A DNA stretch of 23,827 bases from Pseudomonadota bacterium. Lineage in GTDB: Bacteria; Pseudomonadota; Alphaproteobacteria; Rhizobiales; Xanthobacteraceae. Position 1 is the stretch's first letter. Each line of letters starts with the position of its first letter. Shown in pieces: positions 6,977 through 15,556 of this stretch. The position numbers and the translations under genes are program-made. Under the pieces are notes generated by a model, which was given only the letters and a program-made list of their open reading frames with translations, was not told where the DNA came from and did not search any database. Location of the stretch: assembly GCA_023451825.1 (NCBI GenBank), contig JAEXYA010000063.1, positions 1 to 23,827 of the forward strand, written 5' to 3'.

Positions 6977-8005
6977 TTACGCGTCCTCCGTTTCCTTCTT
7001 CCGCACCAGGTCCTTTGCGAGGTCCGCCAGCTGCGGCCGCGGCAGCGCGGTGAACGGCAAGGGTCGCGTCACATCGATCGCGGCAAGGCCAAGCCTTGCG
7101 GTGAGAAGCCCGTTCAAAATGCCTTCGCCCAATCGCTGCGAGAGTTTGGCCGCGATGCCGTGGCCGAGCGCTTGCTGGATGATGCTGTCGCTCGCGGCCA
7201 TGCCGCCGGTGATGGCGAGATGGCTGATCACGTGGCGCAGCAGCGTGATCATGCCGAGCGTGCCGGGCCGGCCGCCATAGAGTTTTGCGAGTTGCCGCAC
7301 CAGGCGGATCGCGGCCGCGAAGACGAACAGCATATCGACCAGCGCGCGGGGGGAGATCGCCGTCACGACGGAGACGCGCTGCGCGGCGACCGAAACAAGG
7401 CGGCGCGCTTCGATGTCCAGCGGCGACATCAACTCGCGTTCGGCCAAACGGATCAGATCGGCGCCATCGATGATCTCGCCGGCATGGGCCTGCAGCGCCG
7501 TGCGGGCACGGGCGAGGCGGGGATTGCTGTGCGCGAGCTTGAGCAGGTCGGCCAGCACCGCGCGGCTCTCGCTGCGGTCATCGCTGGCGATCACCTCCAA
7601 TGCGCGTGCATGCAGCTTCTCGATGGTGGCGAGGCGGATCAAACCGAGCGCCTCGCGGGCGATGATCACCACCAGCGCCAGCGACATCAACGCGGCCAGG
7701 CCGAGCCCGAGGAAGCCGAGCGCGTCATTGATGGCGAACAGGTCGTCGATCAAATGCTTGGCGCCAAGGCCGAGGCCGAGCAGCACGAGGCCACCCAGCG
7801 TGCTCCAGAACAGCGTGCCCCAGCTGAACCCCTTGCGCGCCGGGCGCAGCGGTTCGTCGATCGCCACCGGCAATTGCGGCTCCGGCTCGGGCGTGATGCG
7901 GATGGCGCCGCGGGCGAGGCGGCCGGTCGCGTCATCGCCGTCCATCACCGTGACATGGGGATCGTCGAGCCGGAACGTGGCCGGGCGGCGCGTGCGGTCG
8001 GTCAT
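6977..8005 (-). CDS. ycjF: YcjF family membrane protein (DUF697/TIGR01620)
   Basis: 342 residues. The N-terminal 60 residues are polar and Pro-rich and lie in the cytoplasm. Two membrane helices follow at about 63-83 and 96-118, then a largely helical DUF697-type domain that contains the conserved Gly-rich segment GGRPGTLGMITLLRHV (about 245-260). Function is not established; in enterobacteria the gene sits in the phage-shock (psp) neighbourhood with ycjX. Here its ATG overlaps the ycjX stop (ATGA), so the two are translationally coupled and probably act together at the inner membrane. The psp genes themselves are not in the window. Identification rests on the domain pattern and on pairing with ycjX. 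Confidence 0.88.
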   Translation of the reverse strand: MTDRTRRPATFRLDDPHVTVMDGDDATGRLARGAIRITPEPEPQLPVAIDEPLRPARKGFSWGTLFWSTLGGLVLLGLGLGAKHLIDDLFAINDALGFLGLGLAALMSLALVVIIAREALGLIRLATIEKLHARALEVIASDDRSESRAVLADLLKLAHSNPRLARARTALQAHAGEIIDGADLIRLAERELMSPLDIEARRLVSVAAQRVSVVTAISPRALVDMLFVFAAAIRLVRQLAKLYGGRPGTLGMITLLRHVISHLAITGGMAASDSIIQQALGHGIAAKLSQRLGEGILNGLLTARLGLAAIDVTRPLPFTALPRPQLADLAKDLVRKKETEDA

Positions 8006-9465
8006 TGCAGGCGGTCTCCGATCAGGAACTGGAGCGCGCGGTCGAGGCGGATGTGAGGCAGCGCCGGCTCGGCACCTGCCTCGCGCGCCAGCCGCGGCGG
8101 GCGGAATTTGAGGAAGCGGTAATCCGCCTTGTCGGGGCCGGCGCTGGAGAGGCCGGTGAAGGCGCCGCCGGTGAACAGGCCGTCGAGATTGTTCGGCAGG
8201 TCGCCGGGGAATGTCGCGACTTCCGTCTCGCCGTCAAAAATTTCGCCATTGGCGGATTCGCCGGCGACCGGCGTGCCGAGGATCGATGGCAGCTTGTCGC
8301 GCCCCTGTTGCACCAGCGCCTCCTTGGTCGCGCGCACCGCCGCGATGGCGACGACATCGACCGCGGCGCCTGACAGCTCCGAACGCGCGAGCGCCTTGCG
8401 CGTGATCTGCTTCAGCACGTCTTCCAGCCGGTCATGGCTGAGGTGGTGCAGATGGTCGGCCTTGGTCGCCGCAAACAGGATGCGATCGACGCGCGGGCGA
8501 AACAGCGTGCTCAGGATCGAACTGCGACCGATGCGAAAGCTGTCGAGGATGCCGGCCAGTGCGGCTTCGAGATCGTGCAGCGCTTCCGGCCCGGCATTGA
8601 ACGCCGATAGCGCATCGACCAGCACGATCTGGCGATCCAGCCGCGCAAAGTGATCGCGATAGAACGGGCGGACGACCATGTCCTTATAGGCCTCATAGCG
8701 CCGCTTCATCATCGCCCAGAGCGAGCCGTCCGGCGCGCTGCCATCGGCGGCGACATCGAGCGGCGCGAAGGTGAGGGCCGGCGAGCCTGCGAGATTGCCG
8801 GGCATCAGGAAGCGGCCGGGCGGCAGCAGGCTCATGGCGAAGCGCTCATCGCGGCAGGCGCGCAGATAGTCGGTGAACAGTTTTGCAGCGATGAGCGTGA
8901 ACTGCTCGTTCTCCGGCGCTGTCGGCGCGAGCGTTGCCAGATGGGCGAGGAAGCCGGCGGCGATCGTCGCGCGCGGCTCCTGCCGCGATAGCGCGAGGCT
9001 TTCCGCCGACCATTGCTCATAGCTCTTGGTGAGCAAGGGCAGGTCGAGCAGCCATTCGCCGGGATAATCGACGATATCGAGCGTCAGCGTGCGTTCGGCA
9101 CCGCTCTTGCGTTGGTAGTCGATGACGAGGCGGAGCTCGCTGATATCGGTGGTGGAGTTCGGCCAGCGCCGTTCGTCGATCAGCGTCGCCAGATGCTGTT
9201 CATAGGCAAAGCGGGGCACCGCATCGTCGGGCTGCGGGGCGAGACGGGCCTTGGCGATGCGCCCCGTCGCCAGCGATTCAAACACCGGAAATTTGCCGCC
9301 GCGCGTCAGCCCATGCACCAATGCTGTAATGAATACCGTCTTGCCGGCACGCGACAGGCCTGTGACCCCAAGCCGCACGGTGGGATTGAACAGACCGTCG
9401 CCATAATCAAGCAATGCGCGCGCGGACAGCCGGGCTTCTTCGACGAGTTCGGACAGGCTGGCCAT
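8002..9465 (-). CDS. ycjX: YcjX family P-loop GTPase-like protein (DUF463)
   Basis: 487 residues, typical of the YcjX family of stress-associated nucleotide-binding proteins. The P-loop is GLSRAGKT (residues 36-43), the switch II-like motif is DYPGE (133-137), and the guanine-specificity motif is TKAD (334-337). All three are intact, which favours GTP binding and hydrolysis. No membrane helix or signal peptide is seen, so it should be cytoplasmic and may be recruited to the membrane by YcjF, whose gene overlaps its stop by 4 bases. The start ATG at 9465 has AAGGAG 14 bases upstream, longer than the usual spacing, but no better start codon is in frame. Physiological role is unknown; a link to envelope stress is known from other bacteria and is inference here. 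Confidence 0.92.
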   Translation of the reverse strand: MASLSELVEEARLSARALLDYGDGLFNPTVRLGVTGLSRAGKTVFITALVHGLTRGGKFPVFESLATGRIAKARLAPQPDDAVPRFAYEQHLATLIDERRWPNSTTDISELRLVIDYQRKSGAERTLTLDIVDYPGEWLLDLPLLTKSYEQWSAESLALSRQEPRATIAAGFLAHLATLAPTAPENEQFTLIAAKLFTDYLRACRDERFAMSLLPPGRFLMPGNLAGSPALTFAPLDVAADGSAPDGSLWAMMKRRYEAYKDMVVRPFYRDHFARLDRQIVLVDALSAFNAGPEALHDLEAALAGILDSFRIGRSSILSTLFRPRVDRILFAATKADHLHHLSHDRLEDVLKQITRKALARSELSGAAVDVVAIAAVRATKEALVQQGRDKLPSILGTPVAGESANGEIFDGETEVATFPGDLPNNLDGLFTGGAFTGLSSAGPDKADYRFLKFRPPRLAREAGAEPALPHIRLDRALQFLIGDRLQ

Positions 9466-9694
9466 AATGCGCGTGCGTGCTCCTTGATGCGTTCGCGGGC
9501 AGGATGGAACGCGATCACAAGGTGGCGATTATCAGGCTGAAATCAAGTTAGGTGCCGAAGTGTTACAGCTTCGTCATTCAGCTTTCATTGACCTTCGGCA
9601 GTGCATCATCTATCGCGGGATTGACGGGGAATGAACCGGCGCGCCTGGGGTGGGCGTGTCATCTGCATCACCAGCCGACCGGCCAGCATTCGCC
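9466..9694. other. Divergent intergenic region between ycjX and the hemolysin III-like gene
   Basis: About 230 bases that must carry the promoters of both units. A GGGGA-ATG at 9625-9633 opens a frame (9631-10203) that runs into the hemolysin III gene in the wrong frame, so it is not treated as a gene. No operator or terminator is evident. Confidence 0.3.
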
Positions 9695-10399
9695 ATGACC
9701 GTTTTCCGCCTGAAGCAGTTCACTGCCACGTCCGCCCATATGGTCGCCGGTGCGATCCGCTGGAACTACGACCGCGCCGAACTCATCGCCGACGGTGTCG
9801 TCCACGGTCTCGGCGTGTTCCTCGGCCTGATCGCGCTGACGGTGCTGATCGTGCTCACCGCCGTGTTCGCCTCGGCCACCGAGATCGTCACCGTGTCGAT
9901 CTATGCCGCCGGCCTCTTGGCCATGCTTGGCTTCTCCGCCGCCTACAATATGTGGCCGGTGTCGCCGCGAAAATGGTTCTTGCGCCGGTTCGATCACTCC
10001 GCGATCTATCTGCTCATCGCCGCCACCTACACGCCGTTCCTGGCGCAGATCGCGAATGGCTGGCTTGCCGCGGGGCTGCTCGCTTTCGTGTGGAGCGTGG
10101 CGATTGCCGGCATCGTCATCAAGCTGCGGTTTCCCGGCCGCTTCGATGGTCTCGCCGTGGTGCTCTATCTCGCATTGGGCTGGAGCGGGATGATGGCCTA
10201 TGACTCCGTCTTCTCGCCGTTGCCGCCGCTCACCATGTGGTTCGTCGCGGCCGGCGGCACGCTCTACACGCTGGGCGTGATCTTCCATGCCTGGCGCAGC
10301 CTGCGCTTCCAGAACGCCATCTGGCACGCATTTGTCCTGCTCGGGGCTGCGTGCCACTATACGGCGGTGCTCGATATGGTGCTGAGCGGCGCGGCTTAG
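9695..10399 (+). CDS. Hemolysin III / PAQR family integral membrane protein
   Basis: 234 residues with about seven hydrophobic helices. Family marks are present: ELIADGVVHGLG (residues 29-40), FDHSAIYLLIAATYTPF (99-115) and a C-terminal NAIWHAFVLLGAACHY (207-222). In this superfamily, conserved Asp and His residues on the cytoplasmic side form a metal site with hydrolase-like chemistry. Here D100, H101, H211 and H221 are kept, while the first His usual in an HAIWH motif is Asn207. The name hemolysin III is historical and does not imply a toxin. The start at 9695 is chosen for its match to family length; a GTG at 9650 would add 15 residues. No strong ribosome binding site is seen. It appears to be a single-gene unit ending in a palindrome. 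Confidence 0.87.
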   Translation: MTVFRLKQFTATSAHMVAGAIRWNYDRAELIADGVVHGLGVFLGLIALTVLIVLTAVFASATEIVTVSIYAAGLLAMLGFSAAYNMWPVSPRKWFLRRFDHSAIYLLIAATYTPFLAQIANGWLAAGLLAFVWSVAIAGIVIKLRFPGRFDGLAVVLYLALGWSGMMAYDSVFSPLPPLTMWFVAAGGTLYTLGVIFHAWRSLRFQNAIWHAFVLLGAACHYTAVLDMVLSGAA

Positions 10400-10400
10400 C

Positions 10401-10486
10401 CTGTAGGGTGGGCAAAGCGTAGCTTGCCCACCATCAAGTGCACGGACGGGGAAGGTGGGCACGCTTGCGCTTTGCCCACCCTACAG
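10401..10486. repeat. 86-bp intergenic palindrome (CTGTAGGGTGGGCAAAGCG family)
   Basis: The arms ctgtagggtgggcaaagcg (10401-10419) and cgctttgcccaccctacag (10468-10486) are perfect inverted repeats of 19 bp. Inner gcttgcccacc and ggtgggcacgc blocks form an imperfect second pair. It begins right after the stop of the hemolysin III-like gene and ends 30 bases before the next start, so it may terminate transcription between two co-oriented genes. It is a different family from the palindrome at 6891. Confidence 0.85.
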
Positions 10487-10516
10487 CAACGAGAACAATA
10501 AACAGGGGAGAGACAC

Positions 10517-11311
10517 ATGCGGGTGGACGGCAAGATCGTCGTCGTGACCGGCGGCGCCAATGGCATCGGCCAGGCGCTGTGCGAGACGTTCCATAAGGCC
10601 GGCGCGAAGAAGGTCGTGGTCGTCGATCTCGATGGCGAACGCGCCAAGGCGGTGGCCGACGGCATCGGCGGTGCCTCATTCAGATGCGATGTCGGCCGCG
10701 AGGACGACATCAAGCATGTGATCGACGAGACCGAGCGCCAGTTCGGGCCGATCAACCTGTTCTGCTCCAATGCCGGCATCGGTGGCGGCTTCGATCCCAT
10801 GAGCCCGAATGCCGGCGGCATATCGGACGAGCCGTGGATGAAGAGCTGGGCGATCCATGTGATGGCCCATGTCTATGCCGCGCGGCATCTGGTGCCGCTG
10901 ATGAAGGAACGCGGCGGCGGCTATTTCCTCAACACGATTTCAGCGGCAGGCTTGCTGTCGCAGGTGGGCAGCCCCGCCTATTCGACGACGAAACATGCGG
11001 CGGTGGGCTTTGCTGAAAGCCTGGCGATCGCGCACCGGGCCCATGGCATCAAGGTCTCGATCCTGTGCCCGCAGGGTGTCGATACCAATATGCTGAAAAA
11101 CATCCCGAAAGGGCCGCAGTCGAATGACGGCAACCTGTCGCCGGAGCAGGTGGCCGCGGATGCGCTGGCGGGAATCGAGGCGGAGAGCTTTCTCATCCTG
11201 CCGCACAGCCAGGTGATCGACTACATGCGCAAGAAGACCGAGAACTACGATCGCTGGATCGGCGGCATGGCCAAGATCCAGGCGAAGATGCGGGAGGAGT
11301 TTAAGAAGTAG
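10517..11311 (+). CDS. Short-chain dehydrogenase/reductase (classical SDR)
   Basis: 264 residues, standard classical SDR length. The NAD(P)-binding motif is TGGANGIG (residues 11-18). D37 at the end of the second beta strand (VVVVDLDG) favours NAD(H) over NADP(H). D58-V59 and NAG (85-87) are conserved, and the catalytic set is S142, Y155 and K159 (YSTTK). It should be a cytosolic alcohol or ketone oxidoreductase; the substrate is unknown. The start is well supported by GGGGAGAG about 5 bases before the ATG. It is flanked by palindromic repeats on both sides, and the next gene converges on it, so it looks like an independent unit. Its position does not tie it to the molybdoenzyme unit opposite. 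Confidence 0.93.
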   Translation: MRVDGKIVVVTGGANGIGQALCETFHKAGAKKVVVVDLDGERAKAVADGIGGASFRCDVGREDDIKHVIDETERQFGPINLFCSNAGIGGGFDPMSPNAGGISDEPWMKSWAIHVMAHVYAARHLVPLMKERGGGYFLNTISAAGLLSQVGSPAYSTTKHAAVGFAESLAIAHRAHGIKVSILCPQGVDTNMLKNIPKGPQSNDGNLSPEQVAADALAGIEAESFLILPHSQVIDYMRKKTENYDRWIGGMAKIQAKMREEFKK

Positions 11312-11323
11312 CGGCGGTGTTCT

Positions 11324-11487
11324 TTCCCTCCCTCAAGCACAGCGAAGCTGTGCGCAGTGGGGAGGGTGGCCGCGCGTAGCGCGGACGGGTGGGGTGTTTC
11401 CACAGGCTCTGACGTCACGTGGGGCACCCCACCCGGCGCTACGCGCCACCCTCCCCACGGCGCGGCTACGCCGCTGGGGGGAGGGAG
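11324..11487. repeat. Long modular palindrome, copy 1 of 3 (CCTCCC...TGACGTCACGTGGGG family)
   Basis: About 165 bp of nested inverted repeats: tccctccc/gggaggga ends, ggggagggtgg/ccaccctcccc arms, gggtggggtg/caccccaccc arms, and a short unpaired core containing ctctgacgtcacgtgggg. Several stems carry small extra palindromes, such as agcacagcgaagctgtgc. It occupies nearly all the space between two convergent genes and probably terminates both. Copies 2 and 3 are at 15629 and 23699. Confidence 0.88.
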
Positions 11488-11519
11488 ATCATCAGCATCG
11501 TGCGCTACAGAAGTAAGAA

Positions 11520-13883
11520 TTACTCCGCCGCTTCCAGCCTCGGCGGAAGCGGCCGCTCCACAGGCACTGGCGGATCGTAGCACTGGATCGGCGGCAGGTT
11601 GCCGGTGAATTTCTCCACCTGCACCACCGTCAATTGCCCCGTACATCCCTGCGCCAGGCTCGACGTGCCGACATCGCGCGTCAGCACATTTGGATTGCCG
11701 TGCACGCAGAGCGGCTTGTCCTCGTTGATGTCTTCCGGATCGTAATAGGCGCCCGTCGGCAGCTGGATCACGCCGGCCATCACGTCTTCCGTCACGACCA
11801 CCGATGCGAGGCACGCGCCGCGCTGGTTGAACAGCTTGATGATATCGCCGTCCTTGATGTCACGTGCTTCCGCATCGACCGGATGCATGCGCGCCACTTC
11901 GCGTCCACGGCGCTTCTCCGCGGCGCTATGCCCGCCGAAATCAAGCTGGCTATGCAGGCGCGAGGCCGGCTGGTTGGCGACGAGATGCAGCGGCGTCTCC
12001 GCCGTCGGCACGTCGAAAGGCTGCAGCCAGGCGGGATGGCCCGGGCAGTCCGCATAATTGAAGCCGGCGATGGTGGCGGAGAAGATCTCGACCTTTCCGC
12101 TCGGCGTCGGCAATGGATGTGCGTCGGGGTCATTCACGAATGAGCGCAAGGTGCCGCCATCAAGCGGCTTCTGCGGCAGCAGCACTTCGCCATTCTTCCA
12201 GAACGTCTCGAAGTCAGGCGCCTCCAGCCCCTTGGCTTCAAGGCCGGCGCGGGTCGGCTCATAGAGATGCGCCAGCCACTCGCGCGCGGTGCGGCCTTCG
12301 GTGAACATCTCGCCGACGCCAAGTCGTGCAGCCAATCCCGAAAAGATGTCGTAGTCGTTGCGCGCCTCGCCGAACGGCGCGGCCATCTGGTGCATCGCCA
12401 CCATCAGGTTGTCGGTCTGCGCGCTGCCGATATCCTCGCGCTCCAGCGACATGGTGACGGGCAGCACGATATCCGCGTGGCGCGCCGTGGCGGTCCAGGC
12501 GAGTTCATGCACCACCAGCGTATCGATCTGCGCAAAGGCGCTGCGCAGGCGGTTGATGTCCTGATGATGATGGAATGGATTGCCGCCGGCCCAATAGACC
12601 AGCTTGATGTCGGGATAGTTGAGCTTCGATCCGTTGTAGTCGAATGGCTGGTTCGGCTTCAGCAGCATGTCCGAAATGCGCGCCACCGGAATGAAGGCGG
12701 GCACGCCGTTCTTGCCCTGCGGCAGGCCCGCGATCGGGACATCATTGTAGCGCCGTCCGTAATTGGCGATGGCGCCGAGCGCATAGCCAAAACCGCCGCC
12801 GGGCAGACCGATCTGGCCCAGCATCGTGGCCAGCACCGCCGACATCCACACCGGCTGCTCGCCATGCCGCGCCCGCTGCAGCGAATGCGCGACGGTGAAA
12901 AGCACGCGCTTGCCGGGCAGGCGGCGCGCAAGCTTGAGGATTACATCAGCAGAGAGTCCGGTGATCGGAGCGGCCCAGGCGGCATCCTTCGGCTGGCCGT
13001 CGTTGTCGCCCATCAGGTATTTCGCGAATTCATCGAAGCCGACGCTGCAGCGGTCGATGAAGGCACGGTCATGGGTGCCGTCGATCACCAGCGTGTGCGC
13101 CAGCGCCAGCATCAGCGCGACATCCGAGCCCGGCGTCGCTTGCAGCCAGTCCTGGTTCACCTCGTCGGGCAGGTCGGTCTTCAGCGGCGAGACCAGCACG
13201 AATTCGCCGCCGCGCTTGCTCACCGCGATCATGTCGCGATGTTCGGTATGCCTGCTGATGCCGCCGCCGGCGACGCGCGAATTCTTAGTGTTCATGCCGC
13301 CGAAGGCGACGACCAGGTCGCAATGCTCGACGACTTCATCCCAGCCGATATTGCGGCGGGTCATGTCTTCGTAGTCGCCGAGGATGCGCGGGATGATCAC
13401 CGTGGATGCGCCGGCGGAGTAGCTGTTCACCGAGCGCACATAACCGCCGATGCCCATATTGAGGAAGCGATGCACCTGGCTCTGGGCATGATGGAAACGC
13501 CCGGCGCTCGACCAGCCATAGGAGCCGCCGAACACGGCCTGCGGCCCGTGCTTGTCCTTGACGCGCTTCAGCTCGCCCGCGAGCAGGTCGAGCACCTCGT
13601 CCCACTCCATCTCGACAAAGCCGTCGCGGCCGCGGCGATCGCTCGGGCCCGGTCCGTTTTCGAGCCAGCCACGGCGAACCATCGGCTTGGCGATGCGCGC
13701 CTTGTGGCGCAGCGCTTCGGGAAAATTCTGGATGATCGGATTCGGATCCGGATCGATCGGATGCGGCGAGATGACAAGCTTGTCGTTCACCCACTCGCCC
13801 GAGAAGGCGCCCCAATGTGATGAGTGGGTCATCCGGCCCGCGGGGCGGATGTCGTTCGGCTTGCTGTCGTTCGCCTTCGTCAT
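11520..13883 (-). CDS. Cytoplasmic molybdopterin S/N-oxide reductase (DMSO reductase family, BisC/TorA-like)
   Basis: 787 residues, normal for single-subunit bis-MGD enzymes that reduce S-oxides or N-oxides. No twin-arginine signal and no N-terminal 4Fe-4S cysteines are present, so it should work in the cytoplasm, as biotin sulfoxide reductase does. Family marks: THSSHWGAF (residues 19-27), GGSYGWSSAGRFHH (119-132), a probable molybdenum-ligand serine S156 in NSYSAGAS, and HHHQDINRLR later in the chain. By alignment from memory, Y122 and W124 match the Tyr114/Trp116 pair of Rhodobacter DMSO reductase. The C-terminal fifth is the dinucleotide-binding domain. It lies 23 bases after the decarboxylase gene, with AGAGG before its ATG, and is probably cotranscribed with it. 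Substrate and electron donor are unknown; methionine or biotin sulfoxide are options. Confidence 0.88.
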   Translation of the reverse strand: MTKANDSKPNDIRPAGRMTHSSHWGAFSGEWVNDKLVISPHPIDPDPNPIIQNFPEALRHKARIAKPMVRRGWLENGPGPSDRRGRDGFVEMEWDEVLDLLAGELKRVKDKHGPQAVFGGSYGWSSAGRFHHAQSQVHRFLNMGIGGYVRSVNSYSAGASTVIIPRILGDYEDMTRRNIGWDEVVEHCDLVVAFGGMNTKNSRVAGGGISRHTEHRDMIAVSKRGGEFVLVSPLKTDLPDEVNQDWLQATPGSDVALMLALAHTLVIDGTHDRAFIDRCSVGFDEFAKYLMGDNDGQPKDAAWAAPITGLSADVILKLARRLPGKRVLFTVAHSLQRARHGEQPVWMSAVLATMLGQIGLPGGGFGYALGAIANYGRRYNDVPIAGLPQGKNGVPAFIPVARISDMLLKPNQPFDYNGSKLNYPDIKLVYWAGGNPFHHHQDINRLRSAFAQIDTLVVHELAWTATARHADIVLPVTMSLEREDIGSAQTDNLMVAMHQMAAPFGEARNDYDIFSGLAARLGVGEMFTEGRTAREWLAHLYEPTRAGLEAKGLEAPDFETFWKNGEVLLPQKPLDGGTLRSFVNDPDAHPLPTPSGKVEIFSATIAGFNYADCPGHPAWLQPFDVPTAETPLHLVANQPASRLHSQLDFGGHSAAEKRRGREVARMHPVDAEARDIKDGDIIKLFNQRGACLASVVVTEDVMAGVIQLPTGAYYDPEDINEDKPLCVHGNPNVLTRDVGTSSLAQGCTGQLTVVQVEKFTGNLPPIQCYDPPVPVERPLPPRLEAAE

Positions 13884-13906
13884 GGGGCCTCTTACATCAA
13901 CGTCGA

Positions 13907-15514
13907 TCAGTGCTTCTGTCCATAAAGCACGGGAACCGCGGAGTCGACGACCACCTCGACAAGGCTGACGCCCGCATAGTGCAAGCTATGCCGAAAAGCC
14001 TTTTCAAGTTCCGAACATGTGCTGACACGTGCGGCATGTGCGCCCATTCCTTCGGCAATTTTGACGAAATCCAATCCGGGCAGGTCGAGGCCGGGAACAT
14101 TGCGCACCTGCATCACCTGGCTGAACGAACGCATCGCGCCATAGCCGGCATTGTTGATCACCACCACGGTGATCGGCAGTTTGCGCTGGGCTGCGGTCCA
14201 CAGCGCCTGGATCGAATACATCGCCGAGCCGTCGCCGATCAGGCACACCGTGCGGCGACCGGGATGCGCGAGTGCGATGCCGACCGAGGCGGGCAGCGAC
14301 CAGCCGAGGCCACCGGACGACATCGTGTAGAAACTATTGGCGCCGCGCATCGGCAGATATTTGTGCATCGCCGGCCGATGCGATGGCGCTTCTTCCACCA
14401 GCATCGCATCGCTCGGCATGGCCTGCGACAACGTGTGCAGCAGATAATCGATCGGGATCGGGTCGGCAGCGACCGGCACCGGCGGCAGCACGCGACCCTT
14501 CGCCATGTTTCGTTGTGTGTCCGGCAGCAGATCACGCAGCATCATCAATGCCGGCTTGATGCTTGCGATGATGCTGGTGCCGATCGGCGCGACGGCGGCT
14601 GAGTCTGCATCATCCGTGATCTGGAAGATCGTGGTGTCGCCATCGAAGATCGCCGCATGGCCTTCGACGTGAAAGGTGAACACCGGCGCGCCGATGACGA
14701 CGACGAGATCGTGGTCTTTCAACGCGTCGGATAGCTGTGCCGGTGACGCGTGCAGGAAGCCGTGAAATTGCGGGTGTCTTTCCGGGAAGCTGCAACGCGC
14801 GGAAAAAGGCGCGACCCATATGGCGGCCTTCGTCTTCTCGGCGACGGCGACCATCGCATCGACGCAACCGGCGCGATCGACACCGGGGCCGATGACAAGG
14901 GCCGGAGACTTACTGTGCGCGAGCGCATCGACAAGCAGCTGTATCGCTTCGGGCTGCGGTCCCAGTTCGCGGCTGACATGGCGGGCGTCGATGAGCTGTG
15001 CCGGCTGCGCCCAGTCATCGATCGGCACGGACACGAAGGTGGGTCCGCAGGGCGGCTGCATGGCCACATAGTAAGCACGCGCGATGGCCGCGGGGACGTC
15101 TTCCGCGCGCGCGGGCTCGACGCTGTATTTCACATAGGGCCGCGGAAATTCCGATGCGCGCTCCGCATAGAGAAACGCCTGCAGCGGCAGGATGCTGCGC
15201 GCCTGCTGGCCGGCGGTGATCACCATCGGCGTCTGGTTGCGATGCGCGGTGTAGATATTGCCGAGCGCATGGCCGACGCCGGCGCCGGAATGCAGGTTGA
15301 CGAAGGAGGCATTGCGCGTCGCCTGCGCATAGCCATCGGCCATGCCGACCACGGAGGCCTCCTGCAGGCCGAGCACATAGTCGATGTCGTCCGGCCAGTC
15401 GGACAGGAAGGGCAGTTCGGTGGAGCCGGGATTGCCGAACAAACGATCGATGCCGAAGCCGCGCAGCAGGTGCAGCGTGGCGTCCTTGACGGTGGTGGAT
15501 TTGGAACGGGCCAA
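13907..15514 (-). CDS. mdlC: Thiamine diphosphate-dependent benzoylformate decarboxylase family enzyme
   Basis: 535 residues with the usual Pyr, central and PP domains. It resembles Pseudomonas putida benzoylformate decarboxylase throughout (compared from memory), and the catalytic residues match: S31 (FGNPGSTELPF), E52 (GLQEA), H75 (NLHSGAG) and H282 (GAPVFTFH). The ThDP-Mg motif runs from GDGS (428-431) to NN (454-455). It should decarboxylate an aryl or related 2-keto acid to the aldehyde without a redox change. No mandelate racemase or dehydrogenase is nearby, so the true substrate may differ from benzoylformate. The TTG at 15514 (GAGG 7 bases upstream) is preferred because the alternative ATG at 15565 has no ribosome binding site and lies within a likely promoter; that ATG would give 552 residues. 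It is the first gene of a two-gene unit with the molybdoenzyme. Confidence 0.85.
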   Translation of the reverse strand: MARSKSTTVKDATLHLLRGFGIDRLFGNPGSTELPFLSDWPDDIDYVLGLQEASVVGMADGYAQATRNASFVNLHSGAGVGHALGNIYTAHRNQTPMVITAGQQARSILPLQAFLYAERASEFPRPYVKYSVEPARAEDVPAAIARAYYVAMQPPCGPTFVSVPIDDWAQPAQLIDARHVSRELGPQPEAIQLLVDALAHSKSPALVIGPGVDRAGCVDAMVAVAEKTKAAIWVAPFSARCSFPERHPQFHGFLHASPAQLSDALKDHDLVVVIGAPVFTFHVEGHAAIFDGDTTIFQITDDADSAAVAPIGTSIIASIKPALMMLRDLLPDTQRNMAKGRVLPPVPVAADPIPIDYLLHTLSQAMPSDAMLVEEAPSHRPAMHKYLPMRGANSFYTMSSGGLGWSLPASVGIALAHPGRRTVCLIGDGSAMYSIQALWTAAQRKLPITVVVINNAGYGAMRSFSQVMQVRNVPGLDLPGLDFVKIAEGMGAHAARVSTCSELEKAFRHSLHYAGVSLVEVVVDSAVPVLYGQKH

Positions 15515-15556
15515 AGCGGTTTCCTCACGGGTCGGGCAGTGGGCTGCCGCGTGTTG

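Noticed and set aside
9631..10203. A plus-strand frame with a fair ribosome site (GGGGA-ATG) ahead of the hemolysin III-like gene
   Set aside because: It continues inside that gene in another frame as Arg-rich sequence without homology. A frameshift is not needed, because the real frame is complete from 9695.
11410..11426. TGACGTCA in the repeat core as a regulator site
   Set aside because: It is part of a repeat shared by copies 1 and 3 and altered in copy 2, so it is better explained as repeat sequence than as an operator for local genes.
12267..13820. A 517-codon open frame on the plus strand opposite the molybdoenzyme
   Set aside because: It is the antisense shadow of a complete DMSO-reductase-family gene, and no domain is visible.
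13907..15514. Acetolactate synthase or oxalyl-CoA decarboxylase as the identity of the ThDP enzyme
   Set aside because: The catalytic pattern (Ser31, Glu52, His75, His282) is that of benzoylformate decarboxylase.
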